Below are positions 26,135 through 34,868 of a stretch of DNA of 64,000 bases, in pieces. Under the pieces are notes generated by a model. That model made no database searches. It was not told where the DNA came from and worked only from the letters and a program-made list of their open reading frames with translations. Each line of letters opens with the position of its first letter. The first letter of the stretch is position 1. Source of the DNA: Yes71-27 sp040758635. GTDB lineage: Bacteria > Bacillota > Desulfotomaculia > Desulfotomaculales > Ammonificaceae. The position numbers and the translations under genes were made by a program. The DNA is taken from contig JBFLVI010000006.1 of NCBI GenBank assembly GCA_040758635.1, positions 1 to 64,000 of the forward strand, given 5' to 3'.

Positions 26135-26257
26135 TTGGCAAGATGGTGCAAGAAACGGGCGGTTGATGTTGCAGGTCTGGGTGGTTGCTACGAAGTCCCC
26201 TTTATCAGTCCGGAAGACGAGCGGCTGTTCCCGGTTATTTTTGAAAAGAAGCAGTAA
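26135..26257 (+). CDS. Candidate 40-residue small protein before nuoA
   Basis: A short frame starting at TTG 26135 reads MARWCKKRAVDVAGLGG and ends in ERLFPVIFEKKQ at TAA 26255-26257. The frame is open from 26078. Third-base choice in its second half resembles the local genes, better than the longer overlapping frame 26082-26315. The start has no well-spaced ribosome-binding site, so it could instead be the tail of a decayed gene. I do not recognise it. Confidence 0.25.
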   Translation: MARWCKKRAVDVAGLGGCYEVPFISPEDERLFPVIFEKKQ

Positions 26258-26296
26258 AGGGGATGGTTGCCGGTCTTTCCTTGGAGGTGGAGTTGG

Positions 26297-26656
26297 TTGC
26301 AGCAGGATTATTTGATGCTGGCTGTTTACCCGTTGGTGATTCTTGGTTTCGCGGCTTTTGTGCTGGCTTTGGCCTGGGTTCTCCGGGCGAAGCCGCCCCG
26401 GTCAGCGGATAAACAGGCTCCGTACGAGTGCGGTGTGTCCACCAGGGGCGAGACGTGGGTGCGCTTTCGTGTGGCTTATTACCTGTATGCTCTAATTTTT
26501 GTAGTCTTCGACGTGGAGACTATTTTTCTTTATCCTTGGGCGGTGGCCCTGAACCGGTTAGGCCTCTTTGCTTACATTGAGGCGGTCATTTTTATTGTCA
26601 TCCTGCTGGTCGGTCTGGGCTACGCCTGGAAGGAAGGGGCGCTGGAATGGAAGTAG
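26297..26656 (+). CDS. nuoA: NADH dehydrogenase-like complex subunit NuoA
   Basis: Small membrane subunit next to the quinone site (119 residues). I choose TTG 26297, nine bases after GGAGG; ATG 26315 is the alternative. Three membrane helices are evident (about residues 8-30, 60-85, 93-113). The conserved YECGVSTRGETWVRFRVAYYLYALIFVVFDVETIFLYPWA covers the loop known to switch conformation in complex I. First gene of the nuoA-N cluster; it overlaps nuoB by 10 bases. Confidence 0.95.
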   Translation: MQQDYLMLAVYPLVILGFAAFVLALAWVLRAKPPRSADKQAPYECGVSTRGETWVRFRVAYYLYALIFVVFDVETIFLYPWAVALNRLGLFAYIEAVIFIVILLVGLGYAWKEGALEWK

Positions 26657-27243
26657 AACGCATAGAATCGAAAATGCCGGAAAAGGGCGAGGCTGGCCGG
26701 GCGCCCGGAGAGGGACCGTTATTCTGTGTACGGGACCACCTGCAAATGGCAAACGACGAGGTTCTGAAAAGGATGACCGTTCACCGGAACGCGCTGATCG
26801 CCCCCCTGGACTTGGTCTTCAACTGGGCGCGCAAAAGCTCGATCTGGCCGGTAACATTCGGTCTTGCCTGTTGCGCTATTGAAATGATGGCGGCGTCACT
26901 GGCGCGTTACGACCTTGACCGGTTCGGGGTGATGTTTCGCGCTTCACCGCGCCAGGCGGACCTGATGATTGTCGCCGGCACGCTGACCAAGAAGATGGCG
27001 CCGACCCTGAAGCGCCTGTACGAGCAGATGTCGTCCCCGCGGTACGTACTCGCGATGGGTTCCTGTGCGATCAGCGGCGGTCCTTTCCGCGACTCGTACA
27101 GCGTGGTACCGGGCGCGGACCTGGTCATCCCCGTTGATGTTTACGTCTCCGGTTGCCCGCCGCGGCCGGAGGCCTTAATCGAAGGCATTTTGCGGTTGCG
27201 GGAGAAGATTATGAAGGAATCGGTGGTGAGTAGAGGACGATGA
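26647..27243 (+). CDS. nuoB: Complex I Fe-S subunit NuoB
   Basis: Carries the terminal [4Fe-4S] cluster N2, which hands electrons to quinone. The four ligands are Cys75, Cys76, Cys140 and Cys170, with the canonical spacing CC-x63-C-x29-C (FGLACCAIEMM, MGSCAISGG, VSGCPPRPE). At 198 residues it has a slightly long, charged N-terminus. It overlaps nuoA and nuoCD (4 bases). Confidence 0.97.
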   Translation: MEVERIESKMPEKGEAGRAPGEGPLFCVRDHLQMANDEVLKRMTVHRNALIAPLDLVFNWARKSSIWPVTFGLACCAIEMMAASLARYDLDRFGVMFRASPRQADLMIVAGTLTKKMAPTLKRLYEQMSSPRYVLAMGSCAISGGPFRDSYSVVPGADLVIPVDVYVSGCPPRPEALIEGILRLREKIMKESVVSRGR

Positions 27244-28886
27244 AAACGCAGGATGCGGAAAAAAGGAAAACCGTGCTTACAAAACGCTTTGGAGAGGCGG
27301 TTACTCCCACTGTTGACCCGGACGGTGTCCTCGAACTGGTTGTAGCACCACCGCAAGCACCGGAGGTTCTGAAGACCCTGCATGAAGAATACGATTTTCA
27401 CCAGCTTCATGATCTCACGGCAGTTGACTACATAAAAGACAACCAGATCACCGTTCTTTACCGGTTGATGAACCTCGACAAGCCCGACATGCTGGTGGTC
27501 AAAGTACCGCTTGACCGCAGCCAGCCCGAGGTGGCTACGGCAACGGGAATCTGGCCGGCGGCCAACTGGTTGGAGCGGGAGGTCTACGATTACTTCGGCG
27601 TCAAGTTTGTGGGCCATCCGAACCTGACCCGAATTATGCTGTGGGAAGGGTTTGACGGGCATCCCTTCCGGAAAGACTTTCAGGCCTTCGACCAGGCACC
27701 CCCGGACATCGAACCACACGAGGCGTACCTGGCAAGCGGTTTTGAGGGCCCGATTGATCTCCGGGATGTAGGCAACGGGAACGGTGCCGCGCGGAAACTG
27801 ATCGTAAATTTCGGCCCCCAGCACCCTTCGATGCACGGGGTCTTCCGGGCGGCGGTGGAGCTGGACGGGGAAACGATCGTTGATCTGAAGCCGATTGTCG
27901 GTTACCTCCACCGCGGGCTGGAAAAGCTGGCCGAAATGCGGACCTGGGCGCAGGTAATCCCGTATACCGACCGGACCGACTACCTCGCGGCAATGAACAA
28001 CAACCATGCTTACGTGCTGGCGGTGGAAAAACTGGCCGGGATCGAGGTCCCCCTGCGGGCGGAAATCATCCGGGTGCTCATGTGCGAACTCGGCCGGATC
28101 CACAGCCACCTGATGGCGATCGGCTGTTTCGGCATGGATACGGGGGCCCTTACCCCGTTTCTTTACGTGTGGCGGGAACGCGAGAAGATTTACGACCTCT
28201 TTGAAATGGTGTGCGGCGGCCGCCTGCTTACCACCTACTTCCGGATCGGCGGCGTGGCGCGCGACCTGCCTCCGGAGTTCCTGCCGCGCTTAAAGAAGTT
28301 TTTGCAGGAGTTTCCGAAGTGCATCGAGCAGTACAACAACATCCTCAGCGGCAACGAGATCTTCCAGATGCGCCTCCGCAAGGTGGCCCATCTCACGCGG
28401 GAAGTGGCGCTCAAGTATTCCATCACCGGGCCGATGCTGCGTGCTGCCGGCGTCAACTACGACGTCCGCAAGGCCGATCCCTACTCGCTTTACAGCAAGT
28501 TCGATTTCAAGGTGCCGCTGGGCAAGAACGGCGACGCCTGGGATTTCTACTGGCTGCGCGTTCTGGAGATGTGGCAGAGCATGCGGATCGTCAACCAGGC
28601 GATCGAGTACCTGGAGGAGGTGGGTCCGGGGCCCGTTCTGGCCAAGGTGCCCAAGACGCTTAAACCCAAAGAAGGAGAGGCCTACGTTCATATCGAGTCG
28701 CCGAAGGGAGACCTTGGCTGCTATGTGGTCAGTGACGGCGGCCCCAATCCGTACCGCTTCCGGTGGCGCCCGCCGCTCTTCATCAACGTGCAGTCCCTGC
28801 CCGAGTTGGTGCGCGGGTGGAAGATTGCCGACTTCATCGCAATTTTCGCTGGGTACGACGCGGTAATGGGCGAAGTAGACCGTTAG
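27240..28886 (+). CDS. nuoCD: Fused NuoC-NuoD subunit
   Basis: One 548-residue frame holds both peripheral-arm subunits. NuoC-like residues run to about 160, with the family motif EREVYDYFGVKFVGHP. NuoD runs from about 180, with NFGPQHPSMHGVFR and YTDRTDYLAAMNNNHAY. The NuoD part forms the quinone pocket with NuoB and is related to the large subunit of [NiFe] hydrogenases; its nickel ligands are absent, as expected. The fusion is known from E. coli and others; the reading frame here is continuous. Confidence 0.96.
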   Translation: MKTQDAEKRKTVLTKRFGEAVTPTVDPDGVLELVVAPPQAPEVLKTLHEEYDFHQLHDLTAVDYIKDNQITVLYRLMNLDKPDMLVVKVPLDRSQPEVATATGIWPAANWLEREVYDYFGVKFVGHPNLTRIMLWEGFDGHPFRKDFQAFDQAPPDIEPHEAYLASGFEGPIDLRDVGNGNGAARKLIVNFGPQHPSMHGVFRAAVELDGETIVDLKPIVGYLHRGLEKLAEMRTWAQVIPYTDRTDYLAAMNNNHAYVLAVEKLAGIEVPLRAEIIRVLMCELGRIHSHLMAIGCFGMDTGALTPFLYVWREREKIYDLFEMVCGGRLLTTYFRIGGVARDLPPEFLPRLKKFLQEFPKCIEQYNNILSGNEIFQMRLRKVAHLTREVALKYSITGPMLRAAGVNYDVRKADPYSLYSKFDFKVPLGKNGDAWDFYWLRVLEMWQSMRIVNQAIEYLEEVGPGPVLAKVPKTLKPKEGEAYVHIESPKGDLGCYVVSDGGPNPYRFRWRPPLFINVQSLPELVRGWKIADFIAIFAGYDAVMGEVDR

Positions 28887-28911
28887 GTTTCGCGATAGCT
28901 GGAGTAAAGGG

Positions 28912-30000
28912 GTGGAAAGAGTGGATGTTACCCAAGGCTTAAACGCCTACCCGGTGATCGTCGGGTGGCTCCAAGGGTGCGGCGTTCCGGGCTGGCTGGC
29001 GGAGATCCTGTACCGGGTCGGCGCGGGTCTTTTGGTCCTCACCCTGATCGCTACCCTGGCGTTGGTGCTGGTCTATATGCTGCGAAAAGTGATGGGGCAC
29101 ATGCAGTGCCGGCTGGGACCGCGCGTCACCGGTCCGTTCGGGCTGCTGCAGACGGTGGCCGACGCGCTCAAACTGATGCAGAAAGAGGACATTATCCCGG
29201 CGCGCGTGGACCGGCCGATGTTTATCCTTGCACCCTACCTGGTCTTCTTATCCTGCGGGATGATCTTCATGGTCCTGCCGCTCTCGCCGACCTGGATCCT
29301 GAACGACCTGGAAGCGGGAGTCCTGTATTTCGTCGCCTTTGGGTCCCTGGCGAGTTTCGGTCTGCTGATGGCCGGTTGGGGCTCCAACAGCAAGTACTCC
29401 CTGATCGGCGGGATGCGCTCCGTCGCCCAGGTTGTGAGTTACGAGGTGCCTTTGGTGTTGGCCCTTTTGGGTTCGGTGATGCTTGCCGGGACCCTCAGCA
29501 CGCATGAAATCGTGCTGGCTCAGGGAGGAACCTGGTTCGGCTGCATCCCGCGGTGGTTCATCTTCCTGCAGCCGCTGGGCTTCGTCATTTACTTCCTGTG
29601 CGGTTTGGCGGAGACGGGGCAGACCCCCTTTGACCTTCCGGAGGGGGAATCGGAGCTGGTCGCCGGGTACAACACCGAATACAGCGGGATGCGCTTCGCG
29701 CTGTTCTTTTTGGCGGAGTTCGGGAACACCTTCGCCATAGCGGCGATGGCTACGACCCTGTTCCTGGGAGGCTGGCACGGTCCGGTCTTACCGTTCCTCC
29801 CGTGGCTGTGGCCCTTCATCTGGTTTATGGTCAAGGCGATGGCCCTGACCTTCTGCATGATGTGGGTGCGGTCCACCTGGCTGCGCTTCCGGATTGACCA
29901 GATGATGGACTTCGGCTGGAAAATACTGGTACCACTGGCGCTGCTGAACATCTTTATCAGCGCCGGTGAGGTTGCCGCTATTCGTTGGATTGGTGGGTGA
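28912..30000 (+). CDS. nuoH: Complex I membrane subunit NuoH
   Basis: Connects the peripheral arm to the proton-pumping arm and forms the quinone tunnel. GTG start at 28912 after GGAG; 362 residues, about eight membrane helices. Conserved loops are present: RKVMGHMQCRLGPRVTGPFGLLQTVADALKL, QTPFDLPEGESELVAGYNTEYSGMRFALFF and WVRSTWLRFRIDQMMDFGWK. nuoI follows after 4 bases. Confidence 0.97.
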   Translation: MERVDVTQGLNAYPVIVGWLQGCGVPGWLAEILYRVGAGLLVLTLIATLALVLVYMLRKVMGHMQCRLGPRVTGPFGLLQTVADALKLMQKEDIIPARVDRPMFILAPYLVFLSCGMIFMVLPLSPTWILNDLEAGVLYFVAFGSLASFGLLMAGWGSNSKYSLIGGMRSVAQVVSYEVPLVLALLGSVMLAGTLSTHEIVLAQGGTWFGCIPRWFIFLQPLGFVIYFLCGLAETGQTPFDLPEGESELVAGYNTEYSGMRFALFFLAEFGNTFAIAAMATTLFLGGWHGPVLPFLPWLWPFIWFMVKAMALTFCMMWVRSTWLRFRIDQMMDFGWKILVPLALLNIFISAGEVAAIRWIGG

Positions 30001-30004
30001 GAAG

Positions 30005-30484
30005 ATGGCACACGGAAGAGGAGCATTGCGTGGCCTGCGGGTGACGATGGGGGTGATGCTCACCCGGCCGTTCACGGTGGAATACCCCTTCAAAAGGCTG
30101 AAGTTTGCGCCGGTGTACCGGGGCGGATTCTGTTTTTACCCGGACAAGTGCATCGCCTGCCAGTTGTGCCAGAGCGCTTGCCCCAACGGGGTGATTACCG
30201 TGGGGCGGGAGCGGGGCCCGGATAAGAAGATGCACCTGGTGAGTTACGAAATGGATTTGCAGTACTGTCTGTACTGCGGTTTTTGCGTGGAAGCATGCAA
30301 CAAGGATGCCCTGGTCATGACGGACCAGATTGACCTCACCACCTACGATCGCAGTTTCCTGAAGGTGGCGGTTCCGAAAGAGCTCATCCCGCGCCCGGCG
30401 AGTGCACCAAGCACCGCCGGTCCGGCAAAGAAGGCCGAAACTGCCCCTAAGGAAACTGCACCAAGAAAGGAGGACCAGGAGTGA
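30005..30484 (+). CDS. nuoI: Complex I Fe-S subunit NuoI
   Basis: Two [4Fe-4S] ferredoxin motifs (CIACQLCQSACP and CLYCGFCVEACN) form clusters N6a and N6b, which feed N2. ATG 30005 follows GGTGGGTGAG; 159 residues. The C-terminal 35 residues are Pro/Ala/Lys-rich and look disordered. With NuoE, NuoF and NuoG missing, NuoI is the likely entry point for electrons from reduced ferredoxin, by analogy with Fpo-like and chloroplast-type complexes. That is inference. Confidence 0.96.
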   Translation: MAHGRGALRGLRVTMGVMLTRPFTVEYPFKRLKFAPVYRGGFCFYPDKCIACQLCQSACPNGVITVGRERGPDKKMHLVSYEMDLQYCLYCGFCVEACNKDALVMTDQIDLTTYDRSFLKVAVPKELIPRPASAPSTAGPAKKAETAPKETAPRKEDQE

Positions 30485-30993
30485 AGGGAACGGTCATTAT
30501 TTTCGCTGTGCTGACGGCCCTGGTTCTCGGCGGCGGTTTGGGTGTGGTGCTGTTGCGTAACGTTTTTCACGCGGCGGTGGCGATGGTGGTTTGCTTCCTG
30601 GGGGTGGCCGGGCTGTATTTCAGCCTTCAGGCCGATTTCCTGGCGGTGATCCAGGTGCTGATCTACGTCGGCGCCGTAGCCATTATCATCGCTTTCGCGA
30701 TCATGCTCACGCGCCGCGGGGAGATGCGGGACACCAACCGCTTTGTCAGCAATTACTGGCAGTTGGCGCTTGGAACCGTTGTTGCGGGTGCTTTGGGAGT
30801 GGTCCTGATTACGTTGGGGACCAGCATGTCGTGGCAGGTTTCCGGTAAGGCTCCTACTCCCGATCTCACGCGGTTTTTAGGCGAGGCCATGCTGACCCGG
30901 CTGCCGATCCCGTTTGAGATTGCGGCCGTGCTGCTGTTGGTGGCCCTGGTCGGCGCAGTGATGATTGCCCTGGAGGAGGTGCGTAAGTCCTGA
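30481..30993 (+). CDS. nuoJ: Complex I membrane subunit NuoJ
   Basis: GTG start overlapping the nuoI stop by 4 bases; 170 residues with five predicted membrane helices. The family segment FLAVIQVLIYVGAVAIIIAFAIMLTRRGEMR contains the pi-bulge helix region of helix 3. It forms part of the E-channel with NuoA, NuoH and NuoK. Confidence 0.95.
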   Translation: MKGTVIIFAVLTALVLGGGLGVVLLRNVFHAAVAMVVCFLGVAGLYFSLQADFLAVIQVLIYVGAVAIIIAFAIMLTRRGEMRDTNRFVSNYWQLALGTVVAGALGVVLITLGTSMSWQVSGKAPTPDLTRFLGEAMLTRLPIPFEIAAVLLLVALVGAVMIALEEVRKS

Positions 30994-31301
30994 TGATGCC
31001 TCTATCATGTTATTTCGGCGTGAGTACGCTGCTTTTTGTCATCGGGCTCTTTGGGGCCCTGACGAAAAGAAACGCGATCGTGGTGCTGATGTGCATCGAG
31101 CTTATGCTCAACGCGGTGAACATCAACCTGGTGGCATTCTCCCGGTTTCTTGACCCGGAGGCGCTTTTGGGGCACCTTTTTGTAATCTTTACCATCGCCG
31201 TGGCGGCGGCCGAGGTGGCCGTAGGCCTGGCGATCGTACTGGTGCTCAATCGCTACCGGGACACCGTCAACCTGGAGGATTTCACCTGGCTGAAAGGTTA
31301 G
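30993..31301 (+). CDS. nuoK: Complex I membrane subunit NuoK
   Basis: MrpC-like subunit, 102 residues, three membrane helices, with conserved glutamates in MCIELMLNAVNINLV and AAAEVAVGLAIV used for proton transfer. The ATG overlaps the last base of the nuoJ stop (TGATG at 30991-30995); a second ATG follows directly at 30996. Confidence 0.95.
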   Translation: MMPLSCYFGVSTLLFVIGLFGALTKRNAIVVLMCIELMLNAVNINLVAFSRFLDPEALLGHLFVIFTIAVAAAEVAVGLAIVLVLNRYRDTVNLEDFTWLKG

Positions 31302-31334
31302 CCGGGTGCAAAACGAAGGAAAGGCGGAAGAGAT

Positions 31335-33344
31335 ATGGAATTAGCTTGGGGGGTTTTATTTACACCACTTATAGCCTTCGTAATTATTAGCTTATTCACC
31401 TGGCCCTACCGGAAGTTAAGCGGTTGGATTACCGTCACGGCGATCGGTATAAGCGCGGTGCTTTCCATAATCGTTCTGACTCGGGTTATTGCCGACCCGG
31501 GACCCCACGAGTTTGTGTGGCACTGGCTTTCGGTAGGCCCCGTCAACATCGATTTCGGTATGCTGCTCGACCCGCTGGCGGCGGCGATGTTGATGGTGGT
31601 ATGTGTGGTAAGCTTCTTGATCCAGCTTTACTCCACTGCCTACATGGAAGGTGACGAGGGTTACGCGCGCTACTTCGCTTTTATGGCCCTGTTCACCTTC
31701 TCGATGCTCGGTATCGTACTGGCGAACAACCTGTTACAGGTCTACGTCTTCTGGGAACTTGTCGGTTTGTGCTCCTACCTGCTGATCGGTTTCTGGTACT
31801 TCAAACCGGAGGCCGCGGCCGCTGCCAAAAAGGCGTTCGTGGTCACGCGGTTCGGTGACTTCGGCTTCCTGCTGGGTATTCTGCTGCTCTTCGGCTACGT
31901 CGGCAGCTTCCATTACGGGCATATCACCCACGCCATCGAAGCCGGGCACCTGACCGGAACGGCGCTGACCGTTGCCGTGGTGCTGGTCTTCTGCGGCGCG
32001 ATAGGCAAGTCGGCGCAGTTCCCACTGCACGTCTGGCTTCCGGACGCGATGGAAGGTCCGACGCCGGTCAGCGCGCTGATCCACGCCGCCACGATGGTGG
32101 CCGCCGGTGTCTACCTGGTTGCGCGGACTTACGGTATGTTCCACGCGAGCGAACAGGCGATGCTGGTGGTGGCTTACATCGGCGCCATCACCGCTTTTCT
32201 CGCGGCGACAATGGCTTGCGGGCAGAGCCGGATGAAGCGGATTATCGCGTACTCCACCTGCAGTCACCTGGCGAAGATGATGATGGCCCTTGGTATCGGG
32301 GGCTTCACCGCAGGTACTTTCCACCTGATGACCCACGCCGTCTTCAAGGCGCTGCTCTTTTTGACTGCCGGCAGCGTGATGCTCCTCTACCACCACGAAG
32401 AAAACATCTGGCGGATGGGTGGGTTGTACCGGTTTATGAAGATCACCGCCATCGCCATGATCATCGCCGGCCTTTCGAACTGCGGGCTTTTCCCCTTCGC
32501 CGGGTTCTTCAGCAAGGACGAGATTCTGGTGGCCATCAAAGAAAGCGGTCACATGGGGCTGTACTGGCTCGGGATTTTCCTCGCGCTGGTCACGGCGTTC
32601 TACACCTTCCGGTTGATCTTTGTGGTCTTTTTCGGGCCGCGCTCGGAATGGTCGCCGGTGGGACACGGGCACGGGGATGACCACCATCACGAACCGCTGC
32701 CCGACATCGGTAATCCGCGGCCCAGCCAGATCTGGAAGATGCAGCCCGTGAGCATTGCGGAGCGGGAAAAGGCGGATAAGCACATTGGCAAGGAACCTTT
32801 TGCGGTCGCTTTTCCGCTGATCGTGCTGGCCATATTAAGCACGGTAGCCGGATTCATCGGCTGGCCCGGGCTTAAAAACGGTTTTGCCTCTTTCATCTAC
32901 TTTGAGCATCCCCACCATGCAGCCGGGTTTGACATGCCGACCGTGCTGATCTCGACTGCCGCCGTCCTCCTGGGCATCTGGGCCGCCTGGGCGATTTACG
33001 GGAAACGGCAGACTGCGGCCGACCCGCTGTCGGAGATGATCGGCCCGCTGTACACGCTGGTCGAACGCAAGTACTACTTTGACGAGATCTACCTGTGGTT
33101 CATCCGGCGCTTCGTCGACGGTACCGCCAAGGTACTGGCCTGGTTCGAAGAAAACATCTTCACCGGGTTTTTCGCCCACGGCATCGCGGGCGCGATGATG
33201 ACGCTGGGGCGGTTCTTCCGGCTCTTCCAGAACGGTTTGGTGCAGCGGTACGCCCTGATCTTCTTCCTGGGCGTCCTGGTGGTTGCCCTGATCGTTATCT
33301 GGCGTGAACCGAGTTTGGCGGCCGTGATTGGAGGGGGGAAATAA
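31335..33344 (+). CDS. nuoL: Complex I antiporter-like subunit NuoL
   Basis: Largest proton-pumping subunit, 669 residues. The conserved proton channel residues lie in FWELVGLCSYLLIGFWY and the lysine helix GAIGKSAQFPLHVWLPDAMEGPTPVSALIHAATMVAAG. A cytoplasmic His/Asp-rich loop GHGHGDDHHHEPL (about residues 442-454) is unusual and might bind metal. The C-terminus holds the lateral helix and anchoring segment. Its last base is the first base of nuoM. Confidence 0.96.
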   Translation: MELAWGVLFTPLIAFVIISLFTWPYRKLSGWITVTAIGISAVLSIIVLTRVIADPGPHEFVWHWLSVGPVNIDFGMLLDPLAAAMLMVVCVVSFLIQLYSTAYMEGDEGYARYFAFMALFTFSMLGIVLANNLLQVYVFWELVGLCSYLLIGFWYFKPEAAAAAKKAFVVTRFGDFGFLLGILLLFGYVGSFHYGHITHAIEAGHLTGTALTVAVVLVFCGAIGKSAQFPLHVWLPDAMEGPTPVSALIHAATMVAAGVYLVARTYGMFHASEQAMLVVAYIGAITAFLAATMACGQSRMKRIIAYSTCSHLAKMMMALGIGGFTAGTFHLMTHAVFKALLFLTAGSVMLLYHHEENIWRMGGLYRFMKITAIAMIIAGLSNCGLFPFAGFFSKDEILVAIKESGHMGLYWLGIFLALVTAFYTFRLIFVVFFGPRSEWSPVGHGHGDDHHHEPLPDIGNPRPSQIWKMQPVSIAEREKADKHIGKEPFAVAFPLIVLAILSTVAGFIGWPGLKNGFASFIYFEHPHHAAGFDMPTVLISTAAVLLGIWAAWAIYGKRQTAADPLSEMIGPLYTLVERKYYFDEIYLWFIRRFVDGTAKVLAWFEENIFTGFFAHGIAGAMMTLGRFFRLFQNGLVQRYALIFFLGVLVVALIVIWREPSLAAVIGGGK

Positions 33345-34864
33345 TGAGCTTTCCGGTAGTAAGTGCCACCGTTTTCGCGCCCCTGGCCGGTGCAGTGCTC
33401 ATATCCTGTATCCCTGCCGCGCGCAAGGAGGCCATCCGGTGGGTGGCGGCCATCGCCTCAGGAATTTCCCTGGTCCTTGCCATCTACCTGGTCCTTTCTT
33501 ACGACCTGGCGGCGGGAGGGGTCCAGTTCGCAGAAAAGATCGACTGGCTGCCGGCCTTCGGCGTCAAGTACTTCGTGGGCGCCGACGGCATCTCGGTGGC
33601 GATGCTGCTGCTGAACGCCATCGTGGGCTTCACCGGTGTCTTTGCTTCCTGGTCGGAGATCCAGGACCGGGTGAAGGAGTTCTTCATCACCTTCCTGGCT
33701 CTGATGTTTGCATGTGCGGGAGTGTTCGTCTCCTTCGACCTCTTTCTCCTCTTCGTTTTCTTCGAGCTGGCGGTGCTGCCGAAGTACGTGTTGATCGCGG
33801 TTTGGGGAAGCACGAAAAAGGAATACGCGGCGATGAAGCTGGCCCTGTACCTGACGCTGGGCGGGGCGATCACCCTGTTAGGCATCTTCTGCCTTTACTT
33901 CGTCGCCGGGATCAACTCGCTGGACCTGCTGGAGCTGGCAAGGCACCAGTTTGCGCGGGCGGACCAGTTGTGGCTCTTCGCGATTCTCGCCCTGGGCTTT
34001 GCGGTCCAGGTACCGATTGTACCGCTGCACTCCTGGTTGCCGGACGCGCACACGGGTGCTCCCACAGCCGGTAGTATGATCCTGGCCGGTGTCGTGATGA
34101 AGTTAGGGGCCTACGGTATCGTCCGCGTGGCGCTCTGGCTCTTCCCTGAAGGAGCGGTTTTCTGGGCGCCGCTGATCGCGCTCTTCGCCGTAATCTGCGT
34201 CGTATACGCCGCCTTTGTGGCCATGGGGCAAACAGACCTGAAATACATGATCGCCAACTCCAGTATCAGCCACATGGGCTACTCGGTGCTGGGGATAGCC
34301 GCGCTCACCATCGCCGGCTTGACGGGTGCGGTGTTCCAGTTCTTCGCCCACGGGATCATGGCGGCCCTGCTCTTTGCCTTGGCCGGGATGACATACCACC
34401 GGACCCACACCCGGATAATGGCCGAAATGGGCGGCCTGGCGAAGGTGATGCCCGGGCTGGCCATTGCTTTCGTTATCGGTTCGCTGGCTTCGGTCGGCCT
34501 GCCGGGGACCGCGAGCTTCTGGGCGGAGTTTACGACTTTCGTCGGGTCGTTCCCGCGTTTTCCGGTCCTGGCTATTATCGCCATCTCCGGGATCGTGTTC
34601 ACCGCTTATTACATGCTCCGTGCGGCGCAGCGGGTTTACTTTGAACGTCTGCGGCGCAAGGAGTTTCTCAAGCTGGATAACGCCCACTGGTACGACTGGG
34701 TGGTGATCAGCGTGATCGTCTTCTTCATCATCGCCATGGGCGTCTATCCCTCGCTGATAATGGATTTGATCAAGAGCGGGCTCGGTCCGATTCTGGCGAA
34801 ACTGCCAAGTACCGTACCGACGGCGGTCGGTCTCGGATGGCTTGCGGGTTTAGGAGGTGTATAG
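33344..34864 (+). CDS. nuoM: Complex I antiporter-like subunit NuoM
   Basis: 506 residues, about 14 membrane helices. The channel signatures are FFELAVLPKYVLIAVWG (glutamate) and FAVQVPIVPLHSWLPDAHTGAPTAGSMILAGVVMKLGAYG (lysine and broken-helix loop). It overlaps nuoL by one base and its stop lies just before nuoN. Confidence 0.97.
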   Translation: MSFPVVSATVFAPLAGAVLISCIPAARKEAIRWVAAIASGISLVLAIYLVLSYDLAAGGVQFAEKIDWLPAFGVKYFVGADGISVAMLLLNAIVGFTGVFASWSEIQDRVKEFFITFLALMFACAGVFVSFDLFLLFVFFELAVLPKYVLIAVWGSTKKEYAAMKLALYLTLGGAITLLGIFCLYFVAGINSLDLLELARHQFARADQLWLFAILALGFAVQVPIVPLHSWLPDAHTGAPTAGSMILAGVVMKLGAYGIVRVALWLFPEGAVFWAPLIALFAVICVVYAAFVAMGQTDLKYMIANSSISHMGYSVLGIAALTIAGLTGAVFQFFAHGIMAALLFALAGMTYHRTHTRIMAEMGGLAKVMPGLAIAFVIGSLASVGLPGTASFWAEFTTFVGSFPRFPVLAIIAISGIVFTAYYMLRAAQRVYFERLRRKEFLKLDNAHWYDWVVISVIVFFIIAMGVYPSLIMDLIKSGLGPILAKLPSTVPTAVGLGWLAGLGGV

Positions 34865-34868
34865 TGGT

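Noticed and set aside
26082..26315. A 77-codon GTG frame before nuoA
   Set aside because: Ser/Arg/Lys-rich composition, no family resemblance, and it runs into the nuoA start region. The shorter frame ending at 26257 looks more protein-like.
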